Shown here one piece after another: positions 51,609 to 61,014 of a DNA stretch of 64,000 nucleotides. The translations under genes and the position numbers were made by a program. The DNA is taken from positions 30,890 through 94,889 of the forward strand of contig OMZE01000024.1 of NCBI GenBank assembly GCA_900315455.1. Direction: 5' to 3'. The notes below the pieces were generated by a model. That model was given only the letters and a program-made list of their open reading frames with translations. It ran no database searches and was not told the origin of the DNA. The stretch's first letter is position 1. The number at the start of each line of letters is the position of its first letter. This stretch comes from an uncultured Prevotellaceae bacterium. Lineage in GTDB: Bacteria > Bacteroidota > Bacteroidia > Bacteroidales > Bacteroidaceae.

Positions 51609-51679
51609 ACTTTAACGACTATTAACGCAGCGCAATCTGAAATCTTTGATTTTTTTATTGCAGTAACGTGCTTTTTCAC

Positions 51680-51687
51680 TATCTTTG
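51680..51687 (+). promoter_or_regulatory. -7 promoter element in a dispersed-repeat context
   Basis: TATCTTTG with TTG 19 bp upstream (51658-51660). The surrounding CACTATCTTTGCCACTACG repeats the core of the promoter repeats at 8.4 kb. It drives the radical SAM gene starting at 51733. Confidence 0.65.
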
Positions 51688-51732
51688 CCACTACGCAGCC
51701 AAGAGATGCTGCGGTTCGGAAAAGATACGCTC

Positions 51733-52512
51733 ATGAGCACGATTATCTACCCTTCTCCCATCTTCGGACCAGTGCATAGCCGGAGACTGGGCATTTCGCT
51801 TGGCATCAACCTCATGCCCGGCGACGGAAAGATATGCACCTTCGACTGCATCTACTGTGAGTGTGGCCTGAACGCCAGCCACCGCCCTAAACAGGGGCGC
51901 CCCACCCGTGAGCAGGTGAGAGAATGCCTGAGAGAGACCCTCACATCAATGGCCATGCGTGACGAACACCCCGACGTGCTGACTTTCGCCGGCAACGGAG
52001 AGCCTACGGCCCACCCCGACTTTGCCGGTATCATCGACGACACCATAGAATTGCGCAACCAACTTGCTCCATCGGCGAAGGTGTCGGTGCTGAGCAACGC
52101 CACGTTCATCCACCACGACAAGGTGAGGGAAGCCTTGATGAAAGTAGACAACAACATCCAGAAACTCGACACCGTGGACGCCGACTATATCCGACGTGTG
52201 GACCGCCCTACTCAACGGCGCTACAACGTGGAAGAGATCGTGGAACTGTTGAGGCGCTTCGAAGGCCATGTGGTGATACAGACGATGTTTATGAAAGGCA
52301 TGACCGACGGCGGCAACGTAGACAACACCACCGACCACTACGTGCTGCCATGGCTCGCCGCCCTGAAACGCATCTCGCCACGTGAGGTGATGATCTACAC
52401 CATCGACCGCGAGACTCCTTTTGCCCAACTGGAAAAAGCCAGCAAGGCTGAACTCGACCGTATCCGCGACCTTGTAGTGGCAGAAGGCATTCCGTGCAGT
52501 GCATCGTACTGA
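51733..52512 (+). CDS. Radical SAM protein
   Basis: Start at the ATG at 51733 (MSTIIYPSPIFGPVHSRRLG), downstream of the -7 box; an in-frame ATG at 51685 overlaps that box and is rejected. The 259-aa product has the SAM-cluster loop CTFDCIYCECG (C-x3-C-x2-C), then LTFAGNGEPTAHPDF, VSVLSNATF and VIQTMFMKG. The family resembles the radical SAM proteins annotated as YfkA/moaA-like of unknown substrate. It is followed after 60 nt by the giant helicase-nuclease gene, so the two may be co-expressed. Confidence 0.85.
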   Translation: MSTIIYPSPIFGPVHSRRLGISLGINLMPGDGKICTFDCIYCECGLNASHRPKQGRPTREQVRECLRETLTSMAMRDEHPDVLTFAGNGEPTAHPDFAGIIDDTIELRNQLAPSAKVSVLSNATFIHHDKVREALMKVDNNIQKLDTVDADYIRRVDRPTQRRYNVEEIVELLRRFEGHVVIQTMFMKGMTDGGNVDNTTDHYVLPWLAALKRISPREVMIYTIDRETPFAQLEKASKAELDRIRDLVVAEGIPCSASY

Positions 52513-52572
52513 CACCTTCCTTTCACAACTATTCAAATCCCCCAACAACAACCATCTCCTATAACAAGCACT

Positions 52573-55500
52573 ATGACCGACCAAAACATCCGCCTCGACT
52601 ATTTGTCCAAACTCAACTACGCCATGTGGAGCAATGGCTTCAAATGTCTCAAAGTCTGTGAACTGACCAACGACGGCGAAGACGACTGGCACAACATCAT
52701 CGTGCGCATCAGCGGCGAGATGCTCACCGAAACGGAGAGCCGCCTCGACCTGGTGCCACATGGGGCTACCGTGGAAGTAGAGCGCCTGAGCATCATACCC
52801 GACGCACAGAAGTTGCATTCCCTCAATGAGAGCATCAACTCGCAATTCACACTCTCGGTGGAAGCAGACGGACAAGAGACGTTCACACACACCTACCCCA
52901 TCCGCCTGCTTGCCTTTAACGAATGGACAGGACTGAATATGATGCCCGAGAACACTGCTGCGTTCGTCATCCCCAACTCCCCTGCGCTCAACAGCGTGAA
53001 ATTAGATGCGGCAAAGCACCTGGAGCGGCTCACCGGCTCATCATCACTCGACGAATACCAGACGCAGGACCACAACCGCGTGCGGGCCATGGTGGCATCA
53101 GTGTATGAGGCACTGCGCCAACAAGGCATCGTGTATATCACGCCGCCCGCCAGTTTCGAGGAAAACGGCCAACGGGTGCGGCTCGCCGATGATGTGCTGA
53201 GCCAGAAACAGGGCACCTGCGCCGACCTTGCCCTGCTGATGGCATCATGCCTGGAGAGTATCGGTCTGAACACCTTGCTGGTACTGACAAAGGGGCACAT
53301 GATGCTGGGATGCTGGCTTGTAGACAAACGCTACCCGCAAATCATGTGCGACGACGTGAGTTTCCTCTCCAAGTCGGTGGCCGACGGCATCAGCGAAATC
53401 GTGCTCGTGGAGACAACGATGATTACCCAGAACGGCGTGTCGTTCGAGCAGGCCGTGACTGCCGCAGAAGACCTGATACACAACAAGCCTGACGACTTCC
53501 TCGCTGCCATCGACGTGAAGACATGCCGCCTCAACGGCATCCGGCCGATACCCACATCCAACGAGCAGGTGGAACAAAAGGGGATTGCCCACGACAACGT
53601 CACCGAAGAGGTGCGTGAACTGCGCCAATACCAAATTGAAGAAGAGGTGGACCGCAAACTCACCCGCCAACAGGTCTGGGAGCGCAAACTCCTGGACTTC
53701 TCGCTGCGCAACAACCTGCTCAACCTGCGTATCGGCAAACGCGTGCTTCCCTTCTTCTCCTTCAATATCAAGGAACTGGAAGACCATATCCAAGCGAAGG
53801 AAGATTTCAGCATTCTCCCGTGCCCACCAAATAACGACGTCAAACCCGATGAGTCGGGCTTGTATGACTCGCGGAAATACCGCGACACCATGGAGGCGAA
53901 TGTGCTCGAAGGCCTGGAACACAAACAAATCTACAGTTTCCTGAAGGACGATGACTTGAAGACCAGCCTGAAGAACCTTTTCCGCTCATCGCGCACGGCG
54001 CTGGAAGAGAACGGTGCCAACACCCTCTTCCTGGTCTTTGGCCTCCTGAAATGGTATGAGAACGACAAGAGCGTGAAGCCACGCTATGCGCCCCTGCTCC
54101 TTGAGCCCGTGGATATCGTAAAGAAGAGCGGCAACAACTATGTGCTGCGCATGAGGGAGGAAGACATCACCTTCAACACCACGCTCGTGGAGATGATGAA
54201 ACAACAATACGACATCAACATCACCGGGGTGAACCCGCTGCCTGTCGACAACTCAGGCATCGATGTGACAGAGGTCTTCGCCAGAGTACGGAAAGCCATC
54301 AATGACCATCCCAAATGGGACTTGGTGGAGGAGAGTATGGTTGGACTCTTCTCGTTCAACAAGTTCGTGATGTGGAACGACATCCACAACAATGCCGACA
54401 AGATGTGCCAGAACCCCGTGGTGAAGAGTCTGATAGAGAAACGACTGGTAAACGTGACCGACGGGTCGACCACCGATACACGCAAGGTAGACGTCAGCAC
54501 CGCTCCCGGACAGTATGCCATTCCCATGGACGTGGACTCTTCGCAGTTGGAAGCCGTGATAGAGTCGGGCGAGGGAAGGAGTTTCATCCTCTACGGCCCT
54601 CCGGGCACCGGCAAGAGCCAGACCATCACCAACATGATAGCCAATGCCCTTTACAACGGGCGCCGCGTGCTGTTCGTGGCAGAGAAGATGGCTGCCCTTG
54701 AGGTGGTACAGAAACGTCTTGCCAAGATTGGGCTCGACCCATTCTGCCTGGAAATGCATTCCAACAAGATGACGAAAGGACACCTGCTGGAACAGTTGAA
54801 ACAGGCCCTTGACATCACCCGCCTGAAATCTCCACAGGAATATGAGCAAGAGTCGCAGGCGCTCTTCGAGCAGCGCAAGCAACTCATCAAATACGTGAAC
54901 CTGCTCCACACCCCACAACCCTCCGGACTGTCGCTCTATGAGTATATCTCACGCTACACCGCCATCCAGAGCGAGGAAGCCATCGCCCCTACCCCAGCCT
55001 TCATCAACGGCATCAACGTGCAGCGCATCGCCGATGCAGAGCGGGCATTGGCCGAACTGGCTCCCGTCTTCGCCATCACAGGTGCCCCGGGGCAGAATCC
55101 GCTCAACGGACTGCTCATCACCGACCCCAGTTACGACGCCCAGCAAAAGACCTCGCAACTGCTCGCACAACTCAGCCCGTTGTTGCCGAAAGCCATCAGC
55201 GCCATACAGGCGTTGGGCACTGCCAACGGCCTCACCATCCCAGGCACCGCTGCCGGAGCGCAATGGGCAGAACAGTTTGCCAATGCCGTGGCAAAGACCC
55301 CCGCGCTGAACAAGGACATCCTCACCATTGCCACCAACAAAGCCATGAGCGACCGCTGGCAACAGATTATCGCAAAGGGAAAGGCTCGCGACGAAGCGCG
55401 CGCCACGCTCTCACGCAACTATACTCCCGGAATATTGCAGGTAGACGTGACGAAACTTGCCGGCGACTGGAACAATGCTTGCGGCAAATGGTTCCTCCCC

Positions 55501-58356
55501 CGTTTCTTTGCCAAGAAGAGTGTGGTGAAGGGACTGAAAGGCTACTCTCCAAGTGTCTCTTCCGAAGCCATTCCGAATATCATCGGCCAACTGCAGCAAT
55601 ACCAACAGTTGTCGGGAGAGTTGACGCCATTGCAAAATGAGATGAGCCGCATCTTCGGACTTCTTGCCACTCCTGGCAGTGAGCAATGGCAGAAGATGGA
55701 GGAGAGCCTTCGCAATGCCGTCGGCATACAGGCGATGATGCAACAGACGGGTGCCCCAGCGGCTTATGTGCCGCCGGCAGACCGCAACGCCACGCTGTCG
55801 GTCGACCTGAGTGCGGTAAGACAAGTCAACTCACTGCTGGGCGGTGCAGTAAACTACTGTGCGTTATCACCCAAAATCACCTTGGACACCGTGGTGCAGC
55901 GACTGCCACAGTGGCAGGTGAACATCAGTCAGTCGAGAGACTGGTCGCAGTGGTGCCTCCGCCGCAGACAACTGCTTACCATGCATCTCGCTCCTGTCAT
56001 CGACTACCTGGAGCAAGGACACGACCAGAACGAAGCCCGAGATGCCATGCTCCGAGGACTATACAAGAAACTCTCGATGGACATCATCGACAAAGACAGC
56101 GAACTGCAGGTCTTCAACGGACTCATCTTCGAGGAGAAGATTGCGCTCTACCGCGACAAGGCCAAGCAGTTCCAGGAGTTGACGAAGAAAGCCCTCTACT
56201 GCACATTGGCATCACGCATCCCGTCGCTGACAATTGAGGCCACACACAGTTCGGAAATCGGCACGTTGAAGCGCATGATAGCATCAGGAGGCCGAGGCAC
56301 TACCATCCGGCACATCATCGACCAGATACCCACCCTGTTGCCCAAGTTGTGCCCCTGCATGCTGATGAGCCCCATCTCTGTGGCACAGTTCATCGACCTC
56401 GACCAGGAGAAGTTCGACATCGTGGTATTCGACGAGGCGTCGCAGATGCCTACAAGCGAAGCCATTGGTGCCATTGCCCGCGGAAAGGCCCTTATCGTGG
56501 TGGGCGACCCGAAACAGATGCCGCCCACGAGTTTCTTCGTCACTACAAATGTCGATGAGAGCGAGTCGGAGAACGACGACATGGAGAGCATCCTCGACGA
56601 CTGCATCACGCTCTCCTTCCCCGACCATTACCTGACATGGCATTACCGCAGCCGCCACGAGAGCCTCATCGCCTTCAGCAATGCGCAATACTACGAAGGC
56701 AAACTCTTTACCTTCCCCTCGGTAGACGACAGGGCATCCAAGGTGAGCCTGGTCAATATCGACGGTACCTACGACATGGGAAAGACACGTTGCAACCGTG
56801 CCGAAGCCGAGGCCATCGTCAAGGAAGTGGTGCGCCGACTGAAAGACCCGGAGTTGTCGAAACGCAGCATCGGTATCGTGTCGTTCAGCAAGGTGCAGCA
56901 AGACCTCATCGAAGACATCCTGGTAGATGAACTGGGCAAAGACCCGGAACTGGAGAAGAAGGCCTACGACTGCGAGGAACCTATCTTCATCAAGAACCTG
57001 GAGAACGTGCAGGGCGACGAGCGCGACGTCATCCTGTTCTCCGTGGGCTACGGACCCGACAAGAGCGGGCGCGTGTCGATGAACTTCGGACCGCTCAACA
57101 ACCAAGGCGGTGAACGCCGACTCAACGTGGCGGTGAGCCGCGCACGCTATGAGATGGTGGTGTTCTCTACCCTCCGTGCCGAGCAAATCGACCTGAACCG
57201 CAGTCAGGCGCGTGGCGTGGAAGGGCTGAAACGCTTCCTTGAATTTGCCAAGAGCGGGCGTATGCCCGTAGCCTCCACACAGATAGAAGACCCGGTGGAT
57301 ACCACACTGACCGACTCCATAGCCACCGAACTCATTGCCCATGGCTATAAGGTGGACACGAGAGTGGGACGCTCACGCTTCAAAGTCGACCTGGCTGTCA
57401 TCGACCCACAGGACCCCAACCGTTACCTGCTGGGTATCAACTGCGACGGCAACACCTACTACGAGACAAAGACGGAGCGCGACCGTGAAATCTGCCAACC
57501 TGGGGTGCTACAAGGCCTGGGATGGAACCTGATGAGGGTGTGGACCATCGACTGGTTCCTCAACCGCGAGAAAGTGCTCGACCGCATTCTCGACAAACTC
57601 GACTCCCTGTCGGGCGACAAGACGGCTTCGCCTGCCATCGCAGGAACCAATGACAAGGCAAAGCAAGCCCCTGCGCCACAACCGCTGATGTCGAACCAGG
57701 CAAAGTCGGCTTCGGCAGGTGTTTCGGATGAAGAGTCGGAACAGATGAAAAAACTCTCCTCCATCCCATTTGCCGTGACCGAGGACGACTTGTTGGAAAT
57801 CAAGAACGACATGGAAAAGGAATATAACCGTGCCGACATACCCATTAAGTTGCAGAGTGCCACGCAGGATGCGGTGGCGCTGCATCGCCGGCAGATTGCC
57901 GCCGACCTGCATACCATCATCGCCAGCGAACAACCCGTGAACTACAGTTACCTGCAGAACCGCATCAGGCAGATATACGGCCAGTCGCGCATGACCGATC
58001 GCCTGAAGCATATCATCGATACCGAGGTGTCGAAGTCGTATGTCGACCCGTCGTCGGCTCCCAACGACCCCACCATCTGGTCGGATGCCCAACATGCGCA
58101 AGGCTACAAGTTCTACCGCAAAGCCAATGGCCGTGAACCAGAGCAGATTCCTACAGTGGAAATCAAGAACCTGCTAAGAATGGCGGTATCGCAACAATTG
58201 TCGCTATCCCACGAAGACTTGTTGCGCCAGGCTGCCAAACTGCTGGGCTTCACCCGGCGCACACCGCGTCTCGACAGTGCGGTGAACCGTGCCGTCGACC
58301 AACTCTGCAACGAGCGTTTCATGACCAACCAAGATGGAATGATAACGATGTGCTGA
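52573..58356 (+). CDS. Giant DUF4011 / superfamily 1 helicase / Vsr-like nuclease / DUF3320 protein
   Basis: A 1927-aa protein. Residues about 1-310 are unusual and include a transglutaminase-like core (QGTCADLALLMASCLESIG with C216; KGHMMLGCW with H242). About 360-400 is DUF4011 (VWERKLLDFSLRNNLLNLR). The helicase has Walker A GPPGTGKS (K681), Walker B VVFDEASQMP (D1287, E1288), motif III VVGDPKQMPPTSFF, and motifs V/VI around QGDERDVILFS (1480) and LNVAVSRAR (1517-1525). About 1575-1680 resembles the Vsr-like restriction endonuclease of DUF4011 helicases (RFKVDLAVID with D1606, then GINCDGNTYY). The last 210 residues contain DUF3320. The combination helicase-DUF4011-Vsr matches the anti-phage gene hhe (established by family resemblance), so defence is a reasonable inference. 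No toxin or methylase partner lies beside it. Confidence 0.85.
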   Translation: MTDQNIRLDYLSKLNYAMWSNGFKCLKVCELTNDGEDDWHNIIVRISGEMLTETESRLDLVPHGATVEVERLSIIPDAQKLHSLNESINSQFTLSVEADGQETFTHTYPIRLLAFNEWTGLNMMPENTAAFVIPNSPALNSVKLDAAKHLERLTGSSSLDEYQTQDHNRVRAMVASVYEALRQQGIVYITPPASFEENGQRVRLADDVLSQKQGTCADLALLMASCLESIGLNTLLVLTKGHMMLGCWLVDKRYPQIMCDDVSFLSKSVADGISEIVLVETTMITQNGVSFEQAVTAAEDLIHNKPDDFLAAIDVKTCRLNGIRPIPTSNEQVEQKGIAHDNVTEEVRELRQYQIEEEVDRKLTRQQVWERKLLDFSLRNNLLNLRIGKRVLPFFSFNIKELEDHIQAKEDFSILPCPPNNDVKPDESGLYDSRKYRDTMEANVLEGLEHKQIYSFLKDDDLKTSLKNLFRSSRTALEENGANTLFLVFGLLKWYENDKSVKPRYAPLLLEPVDIVKKSGNNYVLRMREEDITFNTTLVEMMKQQYDINITGVNPLPVDNSGIDVTEVFARVRKAINDHPKWDLVEESMVGLFSFNKFVMWNDIHNNADKMCQNPVVKSLIEKRLVNVTDGSTTDTRKVDVSTAPGQYAIPMDVDSSQLEAVIESGEGRSFILYGPPGTGKSQTITNMIANALYNGRRVLFVAEKMAALEVVQKRLAKIGLDPFCLEMHSNKMTKGHLLEQLKQALDITRLKSPQEYEQESQALFEQRKQLIKYVNLLHTPQPSGLSLYEYISRYTAIQSEEAIAPTPAFINGINVQRIADAERALAELAPVFAITGAPGQNPLNGLLITDPSYDAQQKTSQLLAQLSPLLPKAISAIQALGTANGLTIPGTAAGAQWAEQFANAVAKTPALNKDILTIATNKAMSDRWQQIIAKGKARDEARATLSRNYTPGILQVDVTKLAGDWNNACGKWFLPRFFAKKSVVKGLKGYSPSVSSEAIPNIIGQLQQYQQLSGELTPLQNEMSRIFGLLATPGSEQWQKMEESLRNAVGIQAMMQQTGAPAAYVPPADRNATLSVDLSAVRQVNSLLGGAVNYCALSPKITLDTVVQRLPQWQVNISQSRDWSQWCLRRRQLLTMHLAPVIDYLEQGHDQNEARDAMLRGLYKKLSMDIIDKDSELQVFNGLIFEEKIALYRDKAKQFQELTKKALYCTLASRIPSLTIEATHSSEIGTLKRMIASGGRGTTIRHIIDQIPTLLPKLCPCMLMSPISVAQFIDLDQEKFDIVVFDEASQMPTSEAIGAIARGKALIVVGDPKQMPPTSFFVTTNVDESESENDDMESILDDCITLSFPDHYLTWHYRSRHESLIAFSNAQYYEGKLFTFPSVDDRASKVSLVNIDGTYDMGKTRCNRAEAEAIVKEVVRRLKDPELSKRSIGIVSFSKVQQDLIEDILVDELGKDPELEKKAYDCEEPIFIKNLENVQGDERDVILFSVGYGPDKSGRVSMNFGPLNNQGGERRLNVAVSRARYEMVVFSTLRAEQIDLNRSQARGVEGLKRFLEFAKSGRMPVASTQIEDPVDTTLTDSIATELIAHGYKVDTRVGRSRFKVDLAVIDPQDPNRYLLGINCDGNTYYETKTERDREICQPGVLQGLGWNLMRVWTIDWFLNREKVLDRILDKLDSLSGDKTASPAIAGTNDKAKQAPAPQPLMSNQAKSASAGVSDEESEQMKKLSSIPFAVTEDDLLEIKNDMEKEYNRADIPIKLQSATQDAVALHRRQIAADLHTIIASEQPVNYSYLQNRIRQIYGQSRMTDRLKHIIDTEVSKSYVDPSSAPNDPTIWSDAQHAQGYKFYRKANGREPEQIPTVEIKNLLRMAVSQQLSLSHEDLLRQAAKLLGFTRRTPRLDSAVNRAVDQLCNERFMTNQDGMITMC

Positions 58357-58381
58357 CCATTGAGATGATAACAACTCGATG

Positions 58382-58425
58382 AAAATAGAGAAGGGTTTCG
58401 GAATTCCGAAACCCTTCTCTATTTT
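58382..58425. terminator. Perfect 20-bp hairpin, bidirectional terminator
   Basis: AAAATAGAGAAGGGTTTCGG (58382-58401) pairs with 58406-58425 across the loop AATT, giving A/T tracts on both sides. It separates the convergent helicase and glycogen phosphorylase genes. Confidence 0.92.
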
Positions 58426-58439
58426 GTTTTCTGTATCTT

Positions 58440-60995
58440 TTACAGCCACCTCACATAGCAGAAATCCTGACGGTGAGGCAACTTGTCGCTCTTCGGATAC
58501 ATACGAACGGCTGTCTTGTAAGTACCGGCCTCATCGGGCATGATCTTGCACTCGAAGGTATAGAGGTTGCCTTCTTTCGACACAAGTTTGAAAGGATAGA
58601 CCTTGGAAATCCTGTCTTCTCCCTTTGCATCGCTCTTGAGCACCACAAACTCGAGTCCGATGGCATCATCGAGACCCTGCTCGTCGATGACGAACTTCAC
58701 GGTGAACTCCGTACCTGTCTCAGCACCCGACTCATGCAGGTCGCTCGACCTTGAAACCACAGAGATGGCATCCCAACGCTCTGCCACGGTCTCTTTCCAG
58801 AAGGCAATCTCCTTGGCCAACTGGTTGTCGTTGGCATGGAGTTTCTTCGAACGCTCTGCCAGGCGGCAGTAGAACTTCGAGAAATAATCGTCGAGTTGAC
58901 GCTTCATGGTGTAGTGTGGAGCGATGGTGGCGATAGAATTCTTGATGACCTTGATCCAACCCTCGCTGTAGCCTTTCTTGTTCTTGTTGTAGTAGAGTGG
59001 GATAATCTCATTCTCGAGCAAGCCATAGATGGTGGCAGCATCAAGTTGGTCTTGGTAACCCTGGTTCTCGTAGGTGCGTTTCTCGGTAAGGGCCCATCCG
59101 GCACCTTCGCGATAGCCCTCAAGCCACCAGCCGTCGAGCACGGAGAGGTTGACCACACCATTCATCTCTGCCTTTTCGCCAGATGTTCCAGAAGCCTCAA
59201 GCGGGCGGGTAGGCGTGTTCATCCAGATATCCACACCCGAGACAAGGCGACGGGCAAGACGGAAGTCGTAGTCTTCAAGGAAGATTATCTTTCCAAGGAA
59301 CTCCGGACGCTGACTGATCTCGAAGATTCTCTTGATAAGACCCTGGCCTGCGCCGTCGGCGGGGTGAGCCTTTCCGGAGAAGATGAACTGCACGGGATGC
59401 TCAGGATCGTTGACAATCTTGGCCAAACGGTCGAGGTCGGTGAAGAGCAGGTGAGCACGCTTATAAGTGGCGAAACGACGGCAGAATCCAATCATCAACG
59501 CATTGGGGTTGATTTTCTGGAGCAGGGAGACCACACGCGAGGGGTCGCCTTGGTTCTTGAGCCATGTCTCGCGGAATTTGTCGCGGATATAGTCGACGAG
59601 TTTTTTCTTCAAAGCCATGCGGGTGGCCCAGATTTCCTCATCAGGCACATCGTAAATGGCATGCCAGATTTTCTCGTTGCTCTGGTCGCCCATGAAGTTC
59701 TTGTCGAAATACTTGGCATAGAGTTGACGCCACTCTGTAGCAGCCCAACTGGGGAAGTGAACACCATTGGTGACATACCCCACATGATTCTCCTCGGGAT
59801 AATAACCATTCCAGATAGGAGCGAACATTTTCTGGCTTACCCAACCATGGAGTTTGCTCACGCCATTGACCTCCTGGCAAGTGTTGCAGGCGAAAATCGA
59901 CATGCAGAAACGCTCGGAGTGGTCGTCGGGATTCTGACGGCCCATGCCGATGAACTCATCCCATGTGATGCCCAGCATCTGGGGATATCCACCCATGTAC
60001 TTTCCGAAAATCGACTCATCAAAATAGTCGTGGCCGGCAGGTACCGGGGTATGCACAGTGTAGAGTGATGAGGCACGCACCAATTCAAGAGCCTGGTTGA
60101 ATGACAGGCCTTCATGCACATAGTCGCAAAGACGCTGCAAGTTACACAGTGCGGCGTGACCCTCGTTGCAATGGTAGATTTCTTTCTGAATGCCCAACTT
60201 CTTGAGTGTGAGCATACCGCCGATGCCGAGGAGGATTTCCTGCTTGAGCCTGTTCTCCCAGTCACCGCCATAGAGAGAGTGGGTGATGGGTTTGTCGAAC
60301 TCAGAGTTCATCTCATTGTCGGTATCCAGCAGGTAGAGTGGAATACGTCCTACATTCACACGCCATACATAAGCATGAACTTGGTAATTCATGTAAGGCA
60401 CGTCGACGACGAGATGGTTGCCGTCGGCATCGAGTTGTCTCTCGATAGGCAGCGAATTGAAGTTCTGGGCCTCGTAGTTGGCAATCTGCTGTCCGTCCAT
60501 GCTGAGCGACTGCTTGAAATAGCCAAATCTGTAGAGGAATCCCACTGCACACATGTCAACATTGCTGTCGGAAGCCTCCTTCAGGTAATCGCCGGCAAGC
60601 ATACCCAAACCGCCGGAGTAAATCTTCAGCACCTGATTGAGACCGTACTCCATGCTGAAATAAGCCACGGAAGGCCGTGATTTGTCGGGTTTCACATCCA
60701 TGTAAGCGCGGAATTTCTTATACACATCTTTCACGCACTTCATGATGTTCTTGTCTTTTTCTATCTCTTGTTTCCTATCGTAACTGAGGCGCTCGAGGAG
60801 CATCACAGGGTTGTGTCCCACCTCTTCGTAAAGTTCTTCGTCGAGGCTTCTCCAAAGATCACGAGCCTCATAATTCCATGCCCACCACATATTATGGGCG
60901 AGTTCGTCAAGACATTCCAGTTGCTTGGGAAGTTTTGACTTTACCATCACTTCCTTCCACTGGGGAACATTTGCATAATCTGCCTTAATTTTCAT
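58440..60995 (-). CDS. glgP: Alpha-glucan (glycogen) phosphorylase
   Basis: An 851-aa protein of the shorter alpha-glucan family phosphorylase type (GT35). [20 protein letters not shown] near the start, [54 protein letters not shown] and the C-terminal [23 protein letters not shown], whose lysine binds pyridoxal phosphate, are characteristic. It releases glucose-1-phosphate from glycogen. The glycogen synthase gene lies 19 nt upstream, so storage and breakdown are co-transcribed. The last 100 residues form an extra beta-rich domain. Confidence 0.93.
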   Translation of the reverse strand: MKIKADYANVPQWKEVMVKSKLPKQLECLDELAHNMWWAWNYEARDLWRSLDEELYEEVGHNPVMLLERLSYDRKQEIEKDKNIMKCVKDVYKKFRAYMDVKPDKSRPSVAYFSMEYGLNQVLKIYSGGLGMLAGDYLKEASDSNVDMCAVGFLYRFGYFKQSLSMDGQQIANYEAQNFNSLPIERQLDADGNHLVVDVPYMNYQVHAYVWRVNVGRIPLYLLDTDNEMNSEFDKPITHSLYGGDWENRLKQEILLGIGGMLTLKKLGIQKEIYHCNEGHAALCNLQRLCDYVHEGLSFNQALELVRASSLYTVHTPVPAGHDYFDESIFGKYMGGYPQMLGITWDEFIGMGRQNPDDHSERFCMSIFACNTCQEVNGVSKLHGWVSQKMFAPIWNGYYPEENHVGYVTNGVHFPSWAATEWRQLYAKYFDKNFMGDQSNEKIWHAIYDVPDEEIWATRMALKKKLVDYIRDKFRETWLKNQGDPSRVVSLLQKINPNALMIGFCRRFATYKRAHLLFTDLDRLAKIVNDPEHPVQFIFSGKAHPADGAGQGLIKRIFEISQRPEFLGKIIFLEDYDFRLARRLVSGVDIWMNTPTRPLEASGTSGEKAEMNGVVNLSVLDGWWLEGYREGAGWALTEKRTYENQGYQDQLDAATIYGLLENEIIPLYYNKNKKGYSEGWIKVIKNSIATIAPHYTMKRQLDDYFSKFYCRLAERSKKLHANDNQLAKEIAFWKETVAERWDAISVVSRSSDLHESGAETGTEFTVKFVIDEQGLDDAIGLEFVVLKSDAKGEDRISKVYPFKLVSKEGNLYTFECKIMPDEAGTYKTAVRMYPKSDKLPHRQDFCYVRWL

Positions 60996-61014
60996 AAACT
61001 AATAAAATAAGTTG

